Source: Polytrichum commune
Taxonomy: Eukaryota; Streptophyta; Polytrichopsida; Polytrichales; Polytrichaceae
Reading direction: 5' to 3'
DNA length: 64,000 nt
Assembly (NCBI GenBank): GCA_950295325.1
Contig: OX485803.1
Coordinates: forward strand, 23,558,001-23,622,000
The translations under genes were made by a program, and so were the position numbers. This document shows, piece after piece, positions 33,701 through 43,394 of the stretch (the first letter of the stretch is position 1; each line of letters opens with the position of its first letter). The notes beneath the pieces are model-generated. The model was not told the DNA's origin. It searched no databases and was given only the letters and a program-made list of their open reading frames with translations.

Positions 33701-34028
33701 AAGTCAATCCTTACGAAATCGACTAACCGATTTGGAAGCACTTGACGAAGGGAGGAGAATGGCGGCTCAACATATTGAGGCAACCCAAAGAAGGAGAAAG
33801 ATTACTTTCGACAAACGACATAAGAGAAGGGCCCTAACACCGGGAATGATGGTCATGATTCAAGACGCACGAAAGCTTGAATTTCCGGCGAAATTCAATG
33901 CGGTATGGTTAGGACCTTACCTTGTCTATGAGGTCTTTCCTAATAATTCAATTCAATTGGAAACGTTGAATGGTGAGCTCTTTTCTACCCGTACATCGGG
34001 AAGTAGATGTAAGGAGTACCGAGCTTGA
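27789..34028 (+). CDS. Ty3/gypsy gag-pol polyprotein, copy 2
   Basis: Also 2079 codons and intact, with the same domain order as copy 1. By eye I found two substitutions: C at 21581 is T at 30621, changing Pro945 to Ser in the segment after the protease; and C at 21697 is T at 30737, a silent change in codon 983. Both are C-to-T transitions. Neither touches a catalytic residue. The two frames could both be expressed, from LTR 1 and LTR 2. Confidence 0.96.
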   Translation: MQGRTRSQKPSLIVGLEKSTRKRRSSKISDRLEQDNVRIESCLNVEPRTRSILDTLELGAQLEEEITPSKLSGETSSENYPLREEFPVEVDRGLLNSSPVTMAEERGMDPPPIPPIPPIPPIPPIDPLVRPRGLPIVVPQNLAAMDMPSHLPKFYGTKDEDPSRHMERYIERLASFLITDPGYWLVWFPTTLEGEAYEWYRDHAEGHFRGWEQLQREFLNEFRPEVGQSTALRALSSLKQGREEEISAYIRRFDLVCTRFVGTMLNDDTLKQFFIQGFFKSGTIRGVLERNPLTLADAKRAARDIENLDKDHERLWRREDELIPQFIPIRPRVVAVEPAKYENQIPYAIVDTGPRPLAVREPAPLLALPAPRTDPHLEEVERRLGASQLGFQEAMIKQMQSLTDQMSLMIRSQQPGPPPPVESGRHSSGLWCVQCGQPGHTRQFCRSGQNRDQRGNGNPPQQNQRGQAPPHYGNGSNRGPQPRGQGGQNLEKKEFHPFCGRWHAQGQCWSEGQEFNCSNCGGSHPSDTCRQPDKIINVPYPVANPQQQARDNMRGARPQGVPANELRPPNLYYDHSNARQTFHPPAGLQTTTGYIPIQNRQGVPPNGSNGRQAPPTDPGPSNSQDVRFMDGVLEATCDDMLPLPTRIGEEQSQWPPHTNAITYELVKGKGVVEEAPALAVTTRARRGDAPLEVGIGEQGNYSSDEEINLSELDRVARRATKDVERENIILQDRERTNAVHDLDNSDVGEWEGPGVPVDEFDVVGNSKVERSTGYDLWADLSTLKADITFGQLLEISPTARKTLKEGMPVHKRMRKVKAKIAARIQSQGGRDVKAIEIEVVIVDKVVPNVLVDGGSSLNILPEDTMKKLGLGLTGPSPLVINMANQSSTTPLGMIKDCRMTTGGEEYLVTFHVIKMHSNKDTFPILLGRPWLRMANAMVNWGGPKSSITYGPEGNRVIVSIGSLQGWMKKEMYLPLEKEIDDLNENEIGKALVGVVHPEGQRVVIDSGSGSLGPNFYNYGDNGDYAQWLREYPESEVDVMVTFHQVGLGSEFPSVSLGEGSLLEPCEVLTEEEWVSGGLTPWVDDVEEGEVSLIHVDGTQEEDVIIESSKLEEPLHFKTTSTGIVVGQDVKDYPNVPSDWYRNKEEQAHVSEADWRYVDVKLKNGKTRQMKMGSKLGEKEVREYSNLVDEFSDTFAWSYDELKGIPREMVEHRIPLIPGARPIRQKERRMNPQLQLLVKAELERLLKAGFIKPVEITDWVSPMVLVKKKNGKLRVCVDYRKLNSCTQKDHFPLPFITLLLEEVGGHSRYTFMDGYAGYNQISIALQDIHKTAFTTPWGTFVWVVMPFGLCNAPATFQRLVMYIFTDLLFKSMTVFVDDFSTQSNVDDHLHCVREALVRCRKMRLALNPDKTFLGVNKGVLLGYVVSEKGREPDPDKIAAISDLATPTNSKGISKLLGHVGWYRELIPNFSKIAVPITHLLKKDVKFEWTDACQKAFEELRDRLSTYPVLIPPNWGKPFHVYCDASNVAIGSALCQATGEKEKDQPIAYASKQLTPAERNYSTTERECLAMVFSVKKFRHYLMCNPVVFFVDHMAIKYLINKAELSGRLARWVLLLEEFDYTVEYKPGRMHLQADHLSRLSEEIGKNPVNDMLVDDSLFVVTSTPEWYAGIVEFLTTHKLPKEWTKEERRKVRVNSRQFVVVGHRLFRRGSDGILRRCVSKTEVEAILIACHDSACGGHFSGQPTGQKILRAGYFWPTLFKDAHDYVRKCDACQRYARDDLRMEMPLHVSLPLIPFEKWGIDYVGEVHPQSSKGMKYIVVATEYLTKWAEAKAVKTDTAEHAATFMYENIISRFGVPKILVSDRGTHFLNDLIREMTEKFKIDHRKTTPYHPQTNGQTERVNGILVSILRKTVIDSKRDWDTKLTAALWAYRTTYKVTTRATPFSLVYGLEATLPIEYEVESLRVAVSTRLTESQSLRNRLTDLEALDEGRRMAAQHIEATQRRRKITFDKRHKRRALTPGMMVMIQDARKLEFPAKFNAVWLGPYLVYEVFPNNSIQLETLNGELFSTRTSGSRCKEYRA

Positions 34029-34089
34029 CTAGGCAACTTACCCTTGGAGCAAGAGATGTTTGGATTCATCCCCCGATGGTCGCCAATTA

Positions 34090-35919
34090 TGTGAGCCCAA
34101 AAGGGTGCCCACATTTAGTCTTAGACCCTTGAAACGTTAGTTGATGCACTTTGAAGTAGCATGTTACTTCACAAAAATATAAAAAGAGTGAAATGTTAGT
34201 CTTAGAAGTACCATGTTGTAAGAGGCTAGGATGTGAGTTGTTATTGTGTTTTTACCTTCGGAAGGATTTGAGTGAATGAGGATAGGTAAGGAGAACTTGG
34301 ATTGAGTGGTTAGTGAGTAGGCTAGTACAAATGGATGGAGACAACCAAAGTGACTCAAGAAGCAAGTGCATTCGAATTGGGATGAATGGAGGATCACATG
34401 GAGCGCACAAGTGGACCACCTCATCATGGCCACTTAATGGGGAAGGCCCAAGGAAGAATGCAAGGTGGAGGATAAGCAAATTCTCAAAGCACCAATCAAA
34501 TCACGAGTTAAGCATCGTGGTTTGAATTAAGTGGTGAGCGACGATTTGGGAAAGTAAGGGGAGAAAGTTATGGCGGCGGAAAGCGAAGGAGGCTAAGTTT
34601 GGGTTGAAGCATCCCAAGTTTGGTAAAGTGTGGTAGGTAGAAAGCCAAGGCTAGTTAAATGTTCGAATTAGGATCCTTGTTGATCAATTGAGGGAGGAAG
34701 GCTTAGAAGATAGGATTGGCGCCTACTAAGTAGGAGGAAATCTCAAGGGCTTATCGTGAGCCTTGAGGGTGCTCACCCCCTCAAGCTTACTATATAATCC
34801 CTCATTCTTCCCTCACTCATCCTCTCTTTCCTTTGTGCTCCAAGGCACCCCACGAGTTATAAGTGTGGGTGTGGGAAGCCATATTGGAGCACATGTGTGT
34901 GCTTAGTTTTTAGTTTGAGAGCCAAGGCTTGTTAGCCTTGAAGAGGGCTTGACCTCTTGGTAGAATTAGTGTTGACGTGAAGGATTTTAAAGTTAATTCA
35001 TGATTCCAATTTGTGGTACTTAAAGTTCATGTTTTGAATACACGTGGTTGCAAGTTCCATGTTTAAGAGTTGAGCACTTGATGTTGTGATGAGTGCAAAA
35101 ATATACTTGTGTGGATTAGTTAGTCTTAGTGAAGTTAGGAAATTCTCTCTCCCCCTCTCCTCTCTAGGATTTTAGGATTTTAGGATTAGAGAAGAATTGT
35201 GTGATTAGAAAGGGGTTGTTAGTAGAATTAGGGAAATTAGGTAGGAAGATTAGTTAAGGGCTTGAATAATTAGTGAGGTAGTTGGGGATTACAACTACAA
35301 AGTTGTGGGTTCATGAAGGAGCTGGGTTTATGAAGGAGCTGGGTTTGTTTAGTTAGAAAGTAAAGAGCTGGGTTTATGAAGGACCTGGGTTTGTTTAGTT
35401 AGAAGCTAAGGAGCTGGGTTCATGAAGGAGCTGGGTTTATGAAGGACCTGGGTTTGTTTAGTTAGAAGCTAAGAAGCTGGGTTTATGAAGGAGCTGGGTT
35501 TATGAAGGAGCTAGGTTTATGTAATTAGAAAGTAAAGAGATGGGTTCATGAAGGAGCTTAGTAGATAGCCTACCTAATTAGCTCATAGACAAGTAGTTAG
35601 TTACATTATGCTAGTTAGTGTTATGTGTGGCTTTCACAAGTAAATGTATTTGAGATTGACTATAGAGAATAGTGTTTTTTTTAACACTTGCATCCTCTCT
35701 TTAAAAATAAACCACGTGCACAACTTAATGGAGAATGTGGAGCACTCTCGCGATGGCAAGACAAAGGAAGCAAAGACCAAAGTTAAATCCAAGACCACTT
35801 GAAGGGTGAACCTTGCACTATGGACTCATCCAAGTCCAAATCCAATACCGCGGAGGAATGTGAGCCCAAACCCACTACTCGGACTACGGACGCTTAAGGG
35901 TGGGGGGTTTGGCCTCACA
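34090..35919 (+). repeat. LTR 3
   Basis: Same TGTGAG...CTCACA boundaries as the other two, followed directly by the right-hand ACCTA duplication. Read on the minus strand, its end follows the native splice acceptor of the interrupted gene. Confidence 0.95.
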
Positions 35920-35924
35920 ACCTA
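35920..35924. repeat. Target-site duplication, right
   Basis: ACCTA, matching 16005-16009. It is the copy of the splice acceptor next to the original intron sequence. Confidence 0.92.
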
Positions 35925-36047
35925 CAAGAATTTCAACATTTCCAAAGTGAGTGATGATCGAATGATAGACCTTAGGAGGTCTACTAAGTTCTCCCAAATT
36001 AATTCAAAATATTTTAGCTTGACTCACAATTTCAACAACCTTCTCAC

Positions 36048-37727
36048 CTCCATGAATAACGGATATGATGAAGAATCATTACAATTCTCTTGGATGCTTG
36101 AAATCGATGTTGAATTGTCAAAGTGGTGGAGTTGGGGCACAAACCACAACCATTGCATGCACTTGAGAAGGACTTGCCAAAAGCTTGATAAAAAATATGA
36201 TAAAAAAACTTGCCAAAAACCACCGGTTGTGTCATTTGTAACTTTTGTAATCTCAAGCGAACCTTTGAGCATTGCGTTTTTCAATCTTGCAAGCCTTTTG
36301 TGAATATCAAGAAACGTGGGTCTTTTGGATGGATCTAAGGACCAACATTCATGCACTAATGATCTCAATACCTCTGAATAGGTTGCAGGGAGCTTTGGCC
36401 TATTGGATTCAAGTATGTACTCACGATATTCACGAAGTGAATCAAAAAAAGGTTTCTCTCCTGAAAGAATATCGGAACACATCATGCCAAAACTAAACAC
36501 ATCGGCTTTCAATGCATCAACCTCCGACAATTCCATTGCCATGGCCTCGGGCGCCATGTATCCGGAAGTCCCTATGTTTCGCCCTGTGGGCACTTCTGGA
36601 GAATGCTTCACTTCCACCTTTGAAATACCAAAATCCAATAATTTCACATCAATGCACTCAAGATTAACCAATTTCGAATCATTTGATGGACTTACAACAA
36701 CATTTTTGGGCTTTAGGTCACGATGTGCCACCTTCATATCATGAAGGTAGCACATTCCATTTGCAATTTGTAACATAATTTCCACGGCATCCATCTCTTT
36801 CAGATGACCTTCTGCACTTAAATGTTGTGATAGGGTCGTCTCTCCGAATTCCATTACAAGCTCAAATTGTTTGTTGGCTGCATGAAAACCACAACACAAA
36901 AACCTGATGATATTTGGATGATTCAAACCTCCCAAAATACTTGATTCTTTCCAAAATTGATTTTTATGCGCATGATTACGAATGTTGATCACCTTTGTTG
37001 CACACCTCACACCCAACCAATTTGTCAAGTATACAGTTCCTCCATTACACTCTCCCAAACTATTCGGTGGAGCTCCATATTCCGGGCGAGGATAATTATA
37101 AGGAAAAACAATATCAACCAATTCACCACCTTCAATGCGTTGCAGACTCCTTAGATATTCCTCAAGGTATCCCCCAAGTTGGCAATCTTTGCAATCCTTA
37201 GTGTCGCACGAGTCCAAATGCTTGGAAAGCCTTCCACATATTTTCATCCGGTCCTCTTCAACTGCATTGGTGGATGTGGGGTAGAATGTCGTATCATCCT
37301 TAATCGCAAGAATTCTTTCCTTTTCATGGGGATTGTAATGGCAAGATATCTCACACAATGTGTGGAAACAAGATTCAAAATCCAAAAGTAATTCTCTGAA
37401 CCACTCTCTATTGTTCAATTGCATCACTGTAGCATCAACCCAATTTTCATTGCAACATTCTTCAATTAGTACCCTTCCTTTGTTCACAATTCGAAATAAC
37501 TCTTTTTCTGCTTCATGGAACACTTGGGTTGGACCATTGGTGATGTTGTGCAATAGTTCCACACCCTTTTGAAAGTTGGAAAGCAAATTATGACATTGCC
37601 TTCTATTCAACATTTCTTTCCTTGATAATATATCGGGAAATTCCACAGTACCCATTGCTAGCCGCAAAAAAATTGCCATTTTGAGAGGTATGATATAGTT
37701 GTAAATAATCTCAATAGCAATACTCAA
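36048..37727 (-). CDS. Kinase exon of the kinase-NB-ARC-LRR gene
   Basis: N-terminal exon of the NLR. The frame is open back to about 37764. The first ATG within it is at 37679-37677, but an upstream exon is possible, since an acceptor-like ATTATAG lies just upstream. The first ~190 residues are helical and hydrophobic and recall the HeLo/RPW8-like bundle of MLKL-type kinases (inference). The kinase domain follows: degenerate glycine loop SLGECNGGTVY, lysine in RCATKVIN, HRDLKPKN, DFGISK and MAPEA, so it looks catalytically active. It ends FME at the donor GTGAGAAGG, in phase with the NB-ARC exon. Kinase-NB-ARC-LRR proteins are described from mosses, where they are presumed immune receptors. 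Confidence 0.88.
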
Positions 37728-37764
37728 GGTATTCTTCGCTTGAAGATCGTCTATAATTGTTGAT

Positions 37765-39994
37765 AAGCAAACTCACTAGAATTTCAACCTATAAATCCCA
37801 CAAGAAACATCAAATACTAATGGAGGTATTTCTCTTACTTGCTTACTTACTTGTGCATTTTAAAATAATACAATTTGGTATGAATGTTAAGTATATGAAA
37901 ACCGCACATTATACAATGACCTTTATAATGTTCACTTCAACTAGATCAATGTTAAAATAGTATCATGGTTCCTTTCAAATTTACTAAGTACCAACTTTGC
38001 TTCCTACAATACTTGTAATGTGCGAACATTAGGCACATTAAAAACAAACTAACATATAAATAGTTTAACTTGATCTAACATTTTTGGACTTTCACAAATT
38101 ACTTAAACCTCCATTTATGTTGATCTCTATACATAAGGAAAACAAAAAAAAATGTAAGTTCAATATGGTTATTGCTAACTGCATAGATGAGTAAGACTTA
38201 CATAGATCTCTAATTTACAAACATGTACCTCAACAAACAAGATGTCAAAAAACTCAATACCATGCCCAAGGTTAGGAAATTTCATATTGGAGATATCACT
38301 ATCTTAATTTTCATGTGTTGTAATTATGGATGGATGGTACAATCCCATTGCATGTTGTAGTACGCTATGTGAGATGAAAACTATTTCCATGTCCATACCA
38401 TTGGAGACGGACGGCATTCCATAATGCTACAAACCAACCATTGAGTATTTTATTTCGTTAACATCAAGTATATTGTGCAGCGTTATGTGAACTGAGTCCA
38501 AACATAGATCATGAATAATGATTGACATGGTTCATTCTAGTCCAACAAATACAATACCTTACTCAAGTTGAGTATTGACAAATGGCAATCTCAAAGTAGA
38601 AAAAATATGTGGCATTTTTTATCCTTGTATTCAATCAAATCAATTTGTGTCATCATCTACATGACAATGACAATGACGCCAATGATAATAATGACAATCT
38701 GACCATATGTTGCAACATCCTATCAGCAAGGAACGTGATAGTTTCCCGAGACAATGTTCAACTTCGTGAATGGAGAATGCATACCTGGACAGGAAGTCGA
38801 CTTTGTAATATTAGGATCGCTCTCAAAACGCACAACCAAATTCTCGCAAGACATCTTGAACTAAAAGGAACTTGATGATGTCCTCCATGCTTCCAAAGTT
38901 GTTGCACGTAGCAAAGATCTCTAAGAAATGTCCATGCTCCACCTTATCAATATACGCAAATATCATGAACTATGTTGGTTTTGTAGTAGAATCCCCAAGA
39001 TAATTATTGCTTTACGTCAAAGCAGTTGGATTACCAATGAGTAGGTTAACCCTTTGAATCCCAACCCTCTCTACATCCACAAAATGAGTCCAAAATTAGG
39101 GGCCATATGCAATACTAGAGAGACTAAAAGAGTTGACAAACACACATAATCCACAAGCCCAATGAAAGCACACTGCATGTTCTAGTCATGCTATTTTGTA
39201 GTACATCGATTCACTGTGGCCACCAACCAATTTCTTTCATTTTTGGGTTTCCTCCATCCGCCCAAAATCCATGTCTATACAACATTGTTCACCTCATTCC
39301 TAGCCGACACACTTCATGATACAAGACTCTTATGATTGTGCTCATTTGTAATTCAATTTCTTTTTGTTAAGATTGACATCCATCTTCATCTGTAATGTAT
39401 GACAAGGATTGTAAAAAGACACCAAAAAATCATGTGTAAGGATGAGATTCAACTATGTGCTCAAAATATAAATACCGAGCTATATTCAGTACAGAACATA
39501 ATCAAAGGGTACAGAACCTGTGTGATCATTCAAGAGATAAAGAATTACCCCTAAACCTAACCTCCTAAATTACTTTTGGTGCATATCCAGTCCTCGTGTC
39601 CAAGACACTCAAGAACAATGACAACCACCATGAAATAAAGTTCATTGTCATGCTCCTCATCATGGGCAGCATGTGCGTTATGGTATTCTTCACAGACACC
39701 ATCCAGGTTTGAGAATGAACTTACCACCGAGTTTTATTTGATCTATTGATTCTAAATTGCAACAACTATGAGTAAATAAGATACTCCCGGTTTTTTAATA
39801 CACAGACACCTGCGACGTTACCAGTAAACATTTCTCGTGTTCTCTACTATATGCTACTGTACGCAGTGTCACAAAATGCTATGCACTTTGGCTTTCAGAG
39901 TTGATTCTTCATAGTGACATGACATAGTCTAATCTGGAAAAAATATTGTTTGGGGCACTCGACCCATCTCACCCCTGAATCTTTGAATCTTCTT
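37765..39994. other. Upstream region of the NLR, no gene seen
   Basis: Very AT-rich, with open frames under 90 codons. It presumably includes the promoter and 5' UTR of the kinase-NB-ARC-LRR gene, but no start site could be fixed. Confidence 0.45.
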
Positions 39995-40160
39995 ACCATT
40001 CCCCCTTTCATATCTCACTTTCATCATTGTCGGTTAAGATTTGCTCAAACTAGGGCAAGCTCCAAATACTTTGAGCTTAGGCTCAAACATTGCCAAATCA
40101 AAGCATCAATCTCCCGACAGTTGCAAGTTTGAGCTCTCAACTCAAGCTCTAGTGTAAAGC
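39995..40160 (+). repeat. Imperfect direct repeat, copy 1
   Basis: Starts ACCATTCCCCCTTTCATATC and continues through a 'gctcaaac...caagctc' stretch. It is imperfectly repeated at 40894-41075. It may be the remains of a duplicated element; no TSD was found. Confidence 0.5.
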
Positions 40161-40893
40161 ATGCTGTAATTTGGAAACTTATTTAGGTTGAGTTTAGTGA
40201 AGTGGGTGAGACCTTTTGCTTCCAAGCTAAGGCACATGAATCAATCCAAATTGATGTAGAGCAACTTCTAGAAGGCCAACATTGGCAATTTGTATTGCTA
40301 GTTGTTATTGGTGTTATAAGCAGACTAATTTGATGTAAGACATGGGAATCCTCAAACAAAAAAATATTTGTATTTTGAAAATATTTGTTCTCATCATCAA
40401 AGTTATGCTCAACTAAGCAAGATCGAGTAATTCTTGTAATTATGTGATCAAGGAGGCTGCACTAAAGCGCTTAGCATCAATGAAGCCTTGGGAATAAAGC
40501 GGTGAAGCCAAGACCACGATTTGAGAGCAACCCGTGATCTACAAAGCTGCGAGTGAGCCATTTGAAGCATATTCACACCATGTGGCCATGCAAGTCTCTG
40601 CATGGAATGTTGTCAACATTGTGACAACTACCCTATATGTAGGGCCCCAATCACCAATATTGTGCAAGACAAGCTTCGGCGTTATGGACAATGCATGGAT
40701 GCAGGTTTCATCCAAGACGAACTTGATTCTCAATCAAAAAGTCATGATGTTGACCGCCTATTTCTTTCTTTGACGTGGCACTCCACAACAATCTTGTTTC
40801 AATGATAAGCCATTGTATCCTCATATGAACCTTTTATGAAAGTTAACTCATGGACTCGTTAGTTGTATTTGTCCTAGTTGTATTGCAATTTGT
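40161..40893. other. Spacer between direct repeats, nothing recognised
   Basis: Short overlapping open frames only (up to 79 codons). No known motif. Confidence 0.4.
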
Positions 40894-41075
40894 ACCATTC
40901 CCGCTTTGATATCTCACTTTAACCATGAACACTTTACATTTGCTCAAACCATGCAGAACTCCAGGTTTGGTCAAGCTCTCATTACTTTGGGCTTGGAATG
41001 GAAGCTTGCCAAAAAGCAAACATCAGACCCACGAAAATCGTAAGGCATCAACTCGAGCTTTGGTGCAAAGAAGGT
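40894..41075 (+). repeat. Imperfect direct repeat, copy 2
   Basis: Begins ACCATTCCCGCTTTGATATC and parallels 39995-40160 about 900 bp away, with small indels. Confidence 0.5.
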
Positions 41076-41279
41076 CTAAGAACACCAACCACTTTTGATT
41101 CTATTCCGTTGTTGCAGTTGAATAACAACGCGTACCATGGATTCATTATGTGGAGCTCGCAATTGCTCCAAATTCCTCAAGGCTCTTACTTGAGGATGTC
41201 CATTAATTGCACTTAACAACACAACATCTGAGCAATTAACGGCAAACACATAAGCAACACCCAATACAAAGAGCCACAT
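41076..41279 (-). CDS. Hypothetical short ORF with signal-peptide-like start
   Basis: 67 codons beginning MWLFVLGVAYVFAVNCSD, which looks like a cleavable signal peptide. A GTAAGA donor-like site follows the codon for Gln in NGHPQ, so it could be a first exon of an unidentified secreted or membrane protein. No downstream partner exon was found. It lies upstream, on the same strand, of both large genes. Low certainty; it could be chance. Confidence 0.2.
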   Translation of the reverse strand: MWLFVLGVAYVFAVNCSDVVLLSAINGHPQVRALRNLEQLRAPHNESMVRVVIQLQQRNRIKSGWCS

Positions 41280-41924
41280 GCTTGGGATTGTTTGAATGCT
41301 TACTTTGTGAAGGTGAAACCCTCCATTTCTAAAGCAAATGGTAATTGTGGTGGGTAGCCCTACTGCTTCACGCCTCCACCCACCAAATCCTCCACAGTCA
41401 CTCCAAAGTCCCAGCCAAATACCTTCTGTGACGCAAACCAGCTGCCAAGGACCTCAAGTCTTCATCACCCACAATATACTGAGGATTTTCCCCAACACCC
41501 AACAGATGTATTATGAAGGTGACCAAATAATCAAGTACCGAAACTGTCCAACATCACATGGTAAGAACAAGACTCAGAACCCACACTCCCTACTATCATC
41601 TCCACGGTTCTATTCACAAAAGAAAATGTTGTAGATAACCAACCACACAAAAATGAGTTCCTTGTTGAACTTAAACCTCGCCTCAAACCCCAACAATCGC
41701 CTGCGTTGCAAACTCACTAACACCTCCCGAGAATGTGGAGCCTCAAAGTAAAATGGAGAATCTGCAACTTGGTGTGCACAACTTGGAGTGCAGAAAATCA
41801 CATGCCGTTGGTGCATATCATCTTCGCCCCGGCTCCTTTACCAATCCCTTGCCTTCCCACGAACCTGCATGGCCGTGTCACTGTAGCTAGGATGCGGCGC
41901 CCTGGGCACTAAAAGTTAAGATCA
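41280..41924. other. Intergenic, nothing recognised
   Basis: No feature beyond short open frames. Confidence 0.4.
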
Positions 41925-42340
41925 CTTTGAGACCCAAAAATAGATCACTAAGTTAAAGGAGTTGGACACTACTACCTTAGACATGTGGGAAGCGTTGAAT
42001 GTGGCTCGAGGTTGGACTTGGACAATGTGGCCTAGTTCATATCTAAAATGGGGTCCCATCTAGTTTCGGGTCTTGGACATTATGTTTGGGTAGATGTGCC
42101 GGAAGCATCTCCATCATTTTTGACATTAAAGAACTACTCAATTTAAGCTCATTTTAGTTTTGTTTCTACATCTAGATTCAAGCAATGAGTGGTTGGGGAC
42201 TCGGTGCCTCTGTGTATGTAAAACATGTCCATTGTGATTCAAGGGGCTCTAGTAGAAATAATTCCCCTATAGGTTGAGGGCTAGAGTCTTGGATGTTATT
42301 TCCGGAGTGAATTAGTATGGAAAAAGTACACCGAATAGTG
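41925..42340 (+). repeat. Dispersed repeat, partial copy X
   Basis: Shares with 43480-43870 and with the 60.1-61.6 kb region blocks such as 'gctcgaggttggacttggac', 'gtcttggacattatgttt' and 'gagtcttggatgttatttcc'. It is the most divergent of three copies and stops before the part present in copy Y downstream of 43870. Confidence 0.7.
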
Positions 42341-42350
42341 TATTGAGTGC

Positions 42351-42522
42351 CACTACTACTTGGAATTACACAATGCTATAACTATGTATTGTATATTTTG
42401 TTTTTTGCCAACAAAGGTCAAGTTGGTTGTTTGGACATTGTAAAACATTAACATCTTTACTTGATAAAAAAATTACATGAATAGTAGAAATATATAGTAT
42501 GTGTAACTCCAAATAGTAAGTG
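42351..42522. mobile_element. 172-bp MITE-like element, copy 1
   Basis: Imperfect terminal inverted repeats: CACTACTACTTGGAATTACA at the left and, at the right, sequence ending AACTCCAAATAGTAAGTG. A related element lies at 59253-59428 and a fragment at 42890-43061. I could not settle a target-site duplication, so the class is open. Confidence 0.55.
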
Positions 42523-42889
42523 ACAATAATGCAATAATTAGTGTAGTTTCTAGGTTGTAGACTAGGTCATTTGTTTTGACCTTTCCCATGAATGAGTTTA
42601 CATAGACATTATAAATATGTGGCCTCATGTAGGACACCACTTCAGAACACCCACCATTGGTGATGCAACACATATCTACCCCTGTATAACGGCCCCTCAT
42701 AGCATAGGGGTTGCACCGATGCCTGCTACCCCCTCTACCCACAATCATTACCCGCCCGCCCACCTAACTTCAAAAATACGTTGCTCTTGCATTCTTGAAG
42801 ACCACTTGTTCATAATAACTCATCTTGAGCTCATCTCATTTTCAAGGTCCAAATTCCAATATAACATACATGTTCACTTTCACTTCGTA
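42523..42889. other. Repeat-derived spacer
   Basis: Part of it (about 42775-42885) resembles 63845-63945: a shared 'ttgcattct...aaggtcca' block. No gene. Confidence 0.4.
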
Positions 42890-43061
42890 AGTGCACTAAA
42901 TATTGCTTTTAGTGTCACATGCGATGTTATAACTATTTCTTGTATATCTCATTTTTTGTCAAGAAGATTGAATTGGTTGTTTGGAGATTATAGAACATTA
43001 ACATCTTTACTTGGTTGAAATTTTATATTAACAGTAAAAAGATAACTCCAAATAGTAAGTG
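42890..43061. mobile_element. MITE-like fragment, copy 2
   Basis: The right arm AACTCCAAATAGTAAGTG and the interior ('acattaacatctttacttg') match the element at 42351-42522. The left arm is eroded. Confidence 0.4.
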
Positions 43062-43394
43062 ACAATAAATGCAATGTTTAGTGTATTAATTGACATGGAT
43101 GTCATTCTCAAAGTGAAATCGTCAATAAAGCATGCAACTAACTTGGAAGTTTCAAAATTTTAAAGTAATCCTCGTCAACATTGAGGTTAAAACTTTGTGA
43201 CTTACCATTTGAGAGGACCTTTGTCATTGAACAATTTAACTTCAATTAATGTGTTGAGTTCAGCACATCTATCTATAATATCAATGGGGGTCACCGAAGC
43301 AAGTTGATGGGGCCGGCTTTACCTACATACTTTTACAATACATATTTTATTTCTCCAATGGTTGGTTCTCCTAGTTCATTGCTCTCAACCATTC

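Larger units (their letters stand above)
16010..35919 (+). mobile_element. Ty3/gypsy insertion with three LTRs, two internal regions
   Basis: A 19,910-bp unit flanked by the 5-bp duplication ACCTA (16005-16009 and 35920-35924). It consists of LTR (16010-17839), internal region, LTR (25050-26879), a second internal region, and LTR (34090-35919), with a repeat spacing of exactly 9040 bp. Because a single TSD encloses everything, one integration event followed by LTR-LTR unequal exchange is the simplest origin. Insertion of an already tandem cDNA is also possible. I noticed only two differences between the two internal regions, so it is very young. It is antisense to the host gene. Confidence 0.95.
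16007..36047 (-). other. Intron 1, enlarged from ~126 nt to ~20 kb
   Basis: The donor is ATGGAG/GTGAGAAGG at 36047. Without the insertion the acceptor would have been TTCTTGTAG/GTC, giving a 126-nt phase-0 intron. The Ty3/gypsy insertion duplicated TAGGT, so a TAG/GT acceptor now stands at both sides of it: 35924-35920 and 16009-16005. If the proximal copy is used, the whole insertion is removed with the intron. Upstream of it, the inverted LTR supplies a branch-point-like ACTAAAT about 30 nt away and a partly pyrimidine-rich stretch. Confidence 0.75.

Noticed and set aside
38609-38875. 88-codon plus-strand frame upstream of the NLR
   Set aside because: Starts with an Asp/Asn-rich low-complexity stretch, has no homology that I recognise, and is surrounded by AT-rich non-coding sequence.
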